A stretch of DNA of 28,309 bases, taken from NCBI GenBank assembly GCA_030706285.1, contig JAUZOU010000007.1, positions 1 to 28,309 of the forward strand, given 5' to 3'. Positions 25,483 to 28,309 of the stretch are shown piece after piece. The translations under genes and the position numbers were made by a program. The notes beneath the pieces were generated by a model, which saw only the letters and a list, made by a program, of their open reading frames with translations, searched no databases and was not told where the DNA came from. The DNA is from Bacteroidota bacterium. Lineage in GTDB: Bacteria; Bacteroidota; Bacteroidia; Bacteroidales; UBA1402. Positions within the stretch are counted from its first letter, which is position 1, and each line of letters begins with the position of its first letter.

Positions 25483-25887
25483 TTAGAGATTGATTAGTGT
25501 TGTTCCTTTTAATTTCATGATTGTATAATCCCGGATGTCTGTAAAAACATCATGCGTTTTGCACGTGGCTATGTCTTTACAAAACAGACAACCCCCCGGA
25601 TTTGTTTCACTGACACAGTCTAAAAGACCAATACTTTCTTCACAATGTTGGATGATCGGGAGAAGGCTGGTTTCTTCGGGGGCTTTTGTCAGGAAATAGC
25701 CTCCGTTTTTTCCCATGAGGCTATCGACAATACCTGTTTTCTTCAGGTCCTGGAGAATATTGACCAGAAATCGACGTGGAATATGTTCTGATTCGACAAT
25801 TTCAGAAATGGAGACCGGCCCGTTGCCATATTCTTTGGACAGTTTGGACAGAGCTCTCAGCGCGTATTTGGTTTTCATCGACAACAT
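25483..25887 (-). CDS. Rrf2-family transcriptional regulator with cysteine cluster
   Basis: The 134-residue protein is a small winged-helix repressor of the IscR/CymR/NsrR family. The start MLSMKTKYALRALSKLS is typical; Met4 is an alternative start. The helix-turn-helix covers about 25-50 (VSISEIVESEHIPRRFLVNILQDL), and the wing is near GKNGGYFLTKAP (59-70). Cysteines at 82, 91, 100, 103 and 109 lie in the region that binds an iron-sulfur cluster in IscR-like members, though the C-x8-C-x2-C-x5-C spacing differs from the IscR pattern. The gene heads an operon with a sulfur amino acid enzyme, so it may sense sulfur, cysteine or redox state. An inverted repeat covers its own -7 element, which suggests autoregulation. 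Confidence 0.92.
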   Translation of the reverse strand: MLSMKTKYALRALSKLSKEYGNGPVSISEIVESEHIPRRFLVNILQDLKKTGIVDSLMGKNGGYFLTKAPEETSLLPIIQHCEESIGLLDCVSETNPGGCLFCKDIATCKTHDVFTDIRDYTIMKLKGTTLINL

Positions 25888-25915
25888 AAGGGGTCTACGC
25901 TTTTGAAATATCGGT

Positions 25916-25940
25916 CAAAGTTACACTATTTTTGTGTAAC
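25916..25940 (-). promoter_or_regulatory. Rrf2 operon promoter overlapped by inverted-repeat operator
   Basis: On the minus strand, 25923-25916 reads TAACTTTG, an exact Bacteroidetes -7 element. It lies about 30 bases before the regulator's ATG at 25887. The perfect dyad GTTACAC-N7-GTGTAAC (25920-25940) overlaps it, so bound protein would block polymerase. No clear -33 TTTG is present. The natural candidate for binding is the Rrf2 protein itself. Confidence 0.6.
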
Positions 25941-25948
25941 ATGTAATT

Positions 25949-25987
25949 GTGTATCGCCTAAAAATATTGGAAAGCAAAAGGATACAC
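25949..25987. promoter_or_regulatory. Second, wider inverted repeat upstream of the Rrf2 operon
   Basis: GTGTATC (25949-25955) and GATACAC (25981-25987) form a perfect 7-base inverted repeat with a 25-base spacer. The core GTGTA/TACAC is shared with the operator-like dyad at 25920-25940, so four related half-sites lie within 68 bases. This could be an extended operator, but the long spacer makes it less certain. Confidence 0.35.
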
Positions 25988-25990
25988 TAT

Positions 25991-26032
25991 AAAAGCAGCA
26001 TCATGGCTGAATTTCTCCAGTCATGATGCTGC
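25991..26032 (-). terminator. Terminator of the cinA-transcarbamylase operon
   Basis: Positions 25995-26009 and 26018-26032 form a 15-pair stem with one G-U pair around an 8-base loop. On the minus strand it is followed by TTTTAT (25994-25989). It lies 100 bases past the transcarbamylase stop. In the stretch between (26033-26131) I see no gene; there is only a short GC-rich hairpin at 26062-26075 without a T-tract. Confidence 0.7.
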
Positions 26033-26131
26033 CGAATGTAATCTCTAAGGGTAGAATGCCACGCCGCTTGCGGCGGAATCAGTGTCCAGGACTTGCCCTG
26101 TGGTTCATACCTGTTAATCTTGACCTGGAGC

Positions 26132-27085
26132 TTAAAGGCTCTCGAGTATGCGTTTGATGACAGTCTGCGCTGAAATTTCCCGGTTGGCTGCTTCCGGAAT
26201 CACCAGGCTGCGCGGGCCTTCGATGACATCGTCCGTTACGATCATGTTTCTCCGTACAGGCAGGCAGTGCATAAAATGAGCGTTGTTGGTCACCGCCATC
26301 TGGCGTTCGCCGACCGTCCAGGTGCGGTCGCGGTTCAACACTTTGCCGTAGTTCGGGTCCATGTAAGCAGACCAGTTTTTGGCATAGACAAAATCCGCTC
26401 CTTCGAAGGCTTTCATCTGGTCGTATTCTACGCGGGCATTCCGGACAAATCTGGGATCCAGTTCATAACCTTCAGGGTGTGTGATCACGAAGTCTACGTC
26501 AGCTTCGTTCATAAAATCGGCGAAACTGTTGGGCACAGCCTGCGGCAGAGCATTCGGATGCGGTGCCCAGCTCATGACAACTTTCGGACGTGGCTTTTCC
26601 TTATATTCCTCAATGGTGATCAGGTCGGCGAAACTCTGCAGCGGATGACCGGTGGCCGTTTCCATGCAAAAGACAGGCCTGCCGGAATACTTGATGAATT
26701 GGTTCAGAATGGTTTCCTCGTAATCGAACGTTTTATTTTCAAAACGGGCAAACGAACGGACACCGATGATGTCGCAATAGTTGCCCATGACCGGAATGGC
26801 TTCGAGGATATGTTCCGATTTGTCACCGTCCATAATGACGCCACGTTCGGTCTCCAGTTTCCAGGCTCCTTGGTTGACATCCAGTACGATAGTGTTCATC
26901 CCCAGGTTCATTCCGGCTTTCTGAGTGCTCAAACGGGTCCGCAAGCTGGAATTAAAGAAGACCATTAACAGGGTTTTGTTTTCTCCGAGATGCTTGTAGG
27001 CAAACCGGTTCTTTTTGATTTCAAGGGCTTCCTGAACTGCGTCGTTCAGATTTCCCAGATCTTTGACATTTGTGAAATTTCTCAT
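26132..27085 (-). CDS. argF': N-succinylornithine carbamoyltransferase
   Basis: This 317-residue cytoplasmic enzyme transfers the carbamoyl group from carbamoyl phosphate to an acylated ornithine in arginine synthesis. It has the carbamoyl-phosphate loop FFNSSLRTR (43-51), HPLQSFADL (147-155), the KNW segment (236-238) and HCLPVRRN (273-280). Bacteroides fragilis uses N-succinylornithine, and Pro90 there (Glu92 in the Xanthomonas N-acetylornithine enzyme) decides the substrate. Here residue 90 is Ser, in MDGDKSEHILEAIPVM. Published swap experiments, as I recall them, showed that Ser at this site also gives succinylornithine activity, so that substrate is favoured. The gene starts 12 bases after the cinA stop, so the two are probably co-transcribed. 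Confidence 0.92.
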   Translation of the reverse strand: MRNFTNVKDLGNLNDAVQEALEIKKNRFAYKHLGENKTLLMVFFNSSLRTRLSTQKAGMNLGMNTIVLDVNQGAWKLETERGVIMDGDKSEHILEAIPVMGNYCDIIGVRSFARFENKTFDYEETILNQFIKYSGRPVFCMETATGHPLQSFADLITIEEYKEKPRPKVVMSWAPHPNALPQAVPNSFADFMNEADVDFVITHPEGYELDPRFVRNARVEYDQMKAFEGADFVYAKNWSAYMDPNYGKVLNRDRTWTVGERQMAVTNNAHFMHCLPVRRNMIVTDDVIEGPRSLVIPEAANREISAQTVIKRILESL

Positions 27086-27097
27086 ATGGATAAGTGG

Positions 27098-28309
27098 TTA
27101 TTGTTCGATCAATTCTTTAATCATGCCTAGGGCGAACAGGCTGGCTTGGTTGATGTTCCTGAGGCGGAAAGCACCGAACTGATGCTTGCGGCTGATCAGT
27201 TTGCCTTTCATGCAGACGCAGATCCAGACGGTTCCGACCGGCTTTTCTTCTGAGCCGCCATCAGGTCCGGCGATCCCGGAAACAGCGACAGCTATGTCCC
27301 CTCCGATACGATCCAGCGCTCCCCTGGCCATTTGTTCGACGACTTCCTGACTGACAGCCCCATGAACTGCCAAGGTTTCAGCTGAAACGCCCAGCAGGTG
27401 TTGTTTGACCTCATTGCTATAAGAGACCACTGAGCCATTGAAATAGGCGGAACTGCCGGGTATGGTTGTTATGAGATGGGCAATGTTTCCGCCAGTGCAG
27501 CTTTCCGCCGTAACCAATTTCAGGTGATGGCTGAGGAGCAGCTGCCCGATGACCTGCTCGACCGGGCTGTCTTCTTCTGCCAAAATCGCTTTGCCAAGGA
27601 TTGGATACAATTTTGCCACCTCGTCGTTGATAAGGGCTGCCAGCTTGTCTCTATCCGGCAAGGATCCTGTAAGACGAAGTTTGACAAGTCCGGGAGAAGG
27701 CAGATAAGCCAGTTTCAGGCATTCCGGCAGGCCGTTTTCCCAACCGGTCAGTTTGATGGCCAACATCGATTCGGGAATGCCATGGACCAGGATTGTTTTG
27801 TGCTGCAAAAAGGGGGTGTTGAAAAATGTTTTCAGCCGAGGCAACACTTCTTGGCTCATGACCCATTCCATTTCTGAAGGGACACCGGGCATAGAAACCA
27901 GAATTTTCCCTTCTTTCTCAAACCAGGTGACCGGTGCTGTTCCCCGTTTGTTCTGAATGATGATGGCCGATTCAGGAACATATGCTTGTCCATAGGTCAG
28001 TTCATTCAAAACAAGCGGACGGTCTTTGAACTGTTCGTTAATGTTGTCGATAACTTCCTGATTGAATACCAGTTTTGTCTGAAAGTATCGGCAAAGTGTC
28101 TGTTTGGTTATGTCGTCTTTAGTGGGGCCAAGGCCGCCTGTCACCAATACGATGTTTGCCCGCTGAAAAGCCAGGTCGATCGCTTGAATAATGTGTCGTT
28201 CATCATCAGGAACAGAGCTGATCTGAGTGATCCGGAATCCGTCCTTGTTCAGCTCTTTGGCCATCCAGGCTGAATTGGTATCCACAATCTGCCCGATGAG
28301 TAGTTCATC
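27098..28309 (-). CDS. cinA: CinA-family protein (competence/damage-inducible; NMN deamidase domain), 5' end outside window
   Basis: The frame is open at the right edge and enters with DELLIGQIVDTNSAW, the second half of the usual CinA start (normally preceded by about 9-10 residues). The GTG at 28285 is an internal valine and not the start. About 403 residues are visible, nearly the whole protein. The N-terminal molybdopterin-binding-like domain includes VTGGLGPTKDDITK, the GKILVSMPGVPSEMEW segment and downstream beta structure. The C-terminal PncC domain includes VTAESCTGGNIAHLIT, IPGSSAYFNGSVVSYSN, GAVSQEVVEQMA and AVSGIAGPDGG. Proteins of this family hydrolyse ADP-ribose or deamidate nicotinamide mononucleotide to recycle pyridine nucleotides; some act in competence. 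The stop lies 12 bases before the transcarbamylase start. Confidence 0.93.
   Translation of the reverse strand, partial: DELLIGQIVDTNSAWMAKELNKDGFRITQISSVPDDERHIIQAIDLAFQRANIVLVTGGLGPTKDDITKQTLCRYFQTKLVFNQEVIDNINEQFKDRPLVLNELTYGQAYVPESAIIIQNKRGTAPVTWFEKEGKILVSMPGVPSEMEWVMSQEVLPRLKTFFNTPFLQHKTILVHGIPESMLAIKLTGWENGLPECLKLAYLPSPGLVKLRLTGSLPDRDKLAALINDEVAKLYPILGKAILAEEDSPVEQVIGQLLLSHHLKLVTAESCTGGNIAHLITTIPGSSAYFNGSVVSYSNEVKQHLLGVSAETLAVHGAVSQEVVEQMARGALDRIGGDIAVAVSGIAGPDGGSEEKPVGTVWICVCMKGKLISRKHQFGAFRLRNINQASLFALGMIKELIEQ

Noticed and set aside
26267..26968. 233-codon plus-strand open frame opposite the transcarbamylase gene
   Set aside because: The minus-strand frame encodes a full carbamoyltransferase with all motifs; the plus frame is a composition shadow.
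28283..28285. GTG as the start codon of cinA
   Set aside because: The frame stays open to the window edge and the preceding codons read DELLIGQI, which is conserved CinA sequence, so the true start is outside.
1..28309. CRISPR arrays, tRNA or rRNA genes, insertion sequences
   Set aside because: I saw no regularly spaced repeats, no cloverleaf-like sequence in the gaps and no transposase frame.

Overview
The window comes from a member of the Bacteroidota, most likely the order Bacteroidales. The evidence is a SusC/SusD pair, an ECF sigma factor with a FecR-type anti-sigma factor, an N-succinylornithine-type transcarbamylase, promoters that exactly match the Bacteroidetes -7 consensus TAnnTTTG, and start codons without clear Shine-Dalgarno sequences. 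I see no tRNA, rRNA, insertion sequence, prophage gene or CRISPR array.

Layout. Positions 1-57 (minus) hold the first 19 codons of trpS, which diverges from the main locus. Positions 337-23563 (plus) hold a polysaccharide utilization locus (PUL): ECF sigma factor, FecR anti-sigma factor, strong terminator, GH3 with a PA14 insert, SusC with an N-terminal STN signalling domain, SusD, a DUF3823-type lipoprotein, strong terminator, GH2, GH92, GH31, GH78, and a 405-residue exported protein that I cannot assign to a family but whose motifs suggest a TIM-barrel glycosidase. Positions 23606-25887 (minus) hold a tight three-gene unit read in the order Rrf2 regulator, PLP-dependent O-acetylhomoserine sulfhydrylase-like enzyme, LuxR-type response regulator. 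Positions 26132-28309 (minus) hold cinA (5' end outside the window) followed by the N-succinylornithine carbamoyltransferase gene, ending in a hairpin terminator.

How it works together. In the PUL, SusC/SusD would bind and import a glycan at the outer membrane. The STN domain of SusC would touch FecR across the periplasm when substrate is bound, releasing the ECF sigma factor to raise expression of the locus. The enzymes are families that are mostly exo-acting (beta-glycosidases GH3 and GH2, alpha-mannosidase GH92, alpha-glycosidase GH31, alpha-L-rhamnosidase GH78). There is no obvious endo-acting hydrolase or polysaccharide lyase, so the substrate is probably a branched heteroglycan or oligosaccharide containing rhamnose, mannose and beta-linked sugars. 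Its identity cannot be read from sequence alone. Two terminators divide the locus into three likely transcription segments: sigma/anti-sigma, GH3 plus SusCD and the lipoprotein, and the downstream enzymes.

The most interesting items are the unassigned putative glycosidase at the end of the PUL, the inverted repeat sitting on the Rrf2 promoter, the residue-90 serine of the transcarbamylase that points to N-succinylornithine, and structured intergenic RNA between GH31 and GH78.
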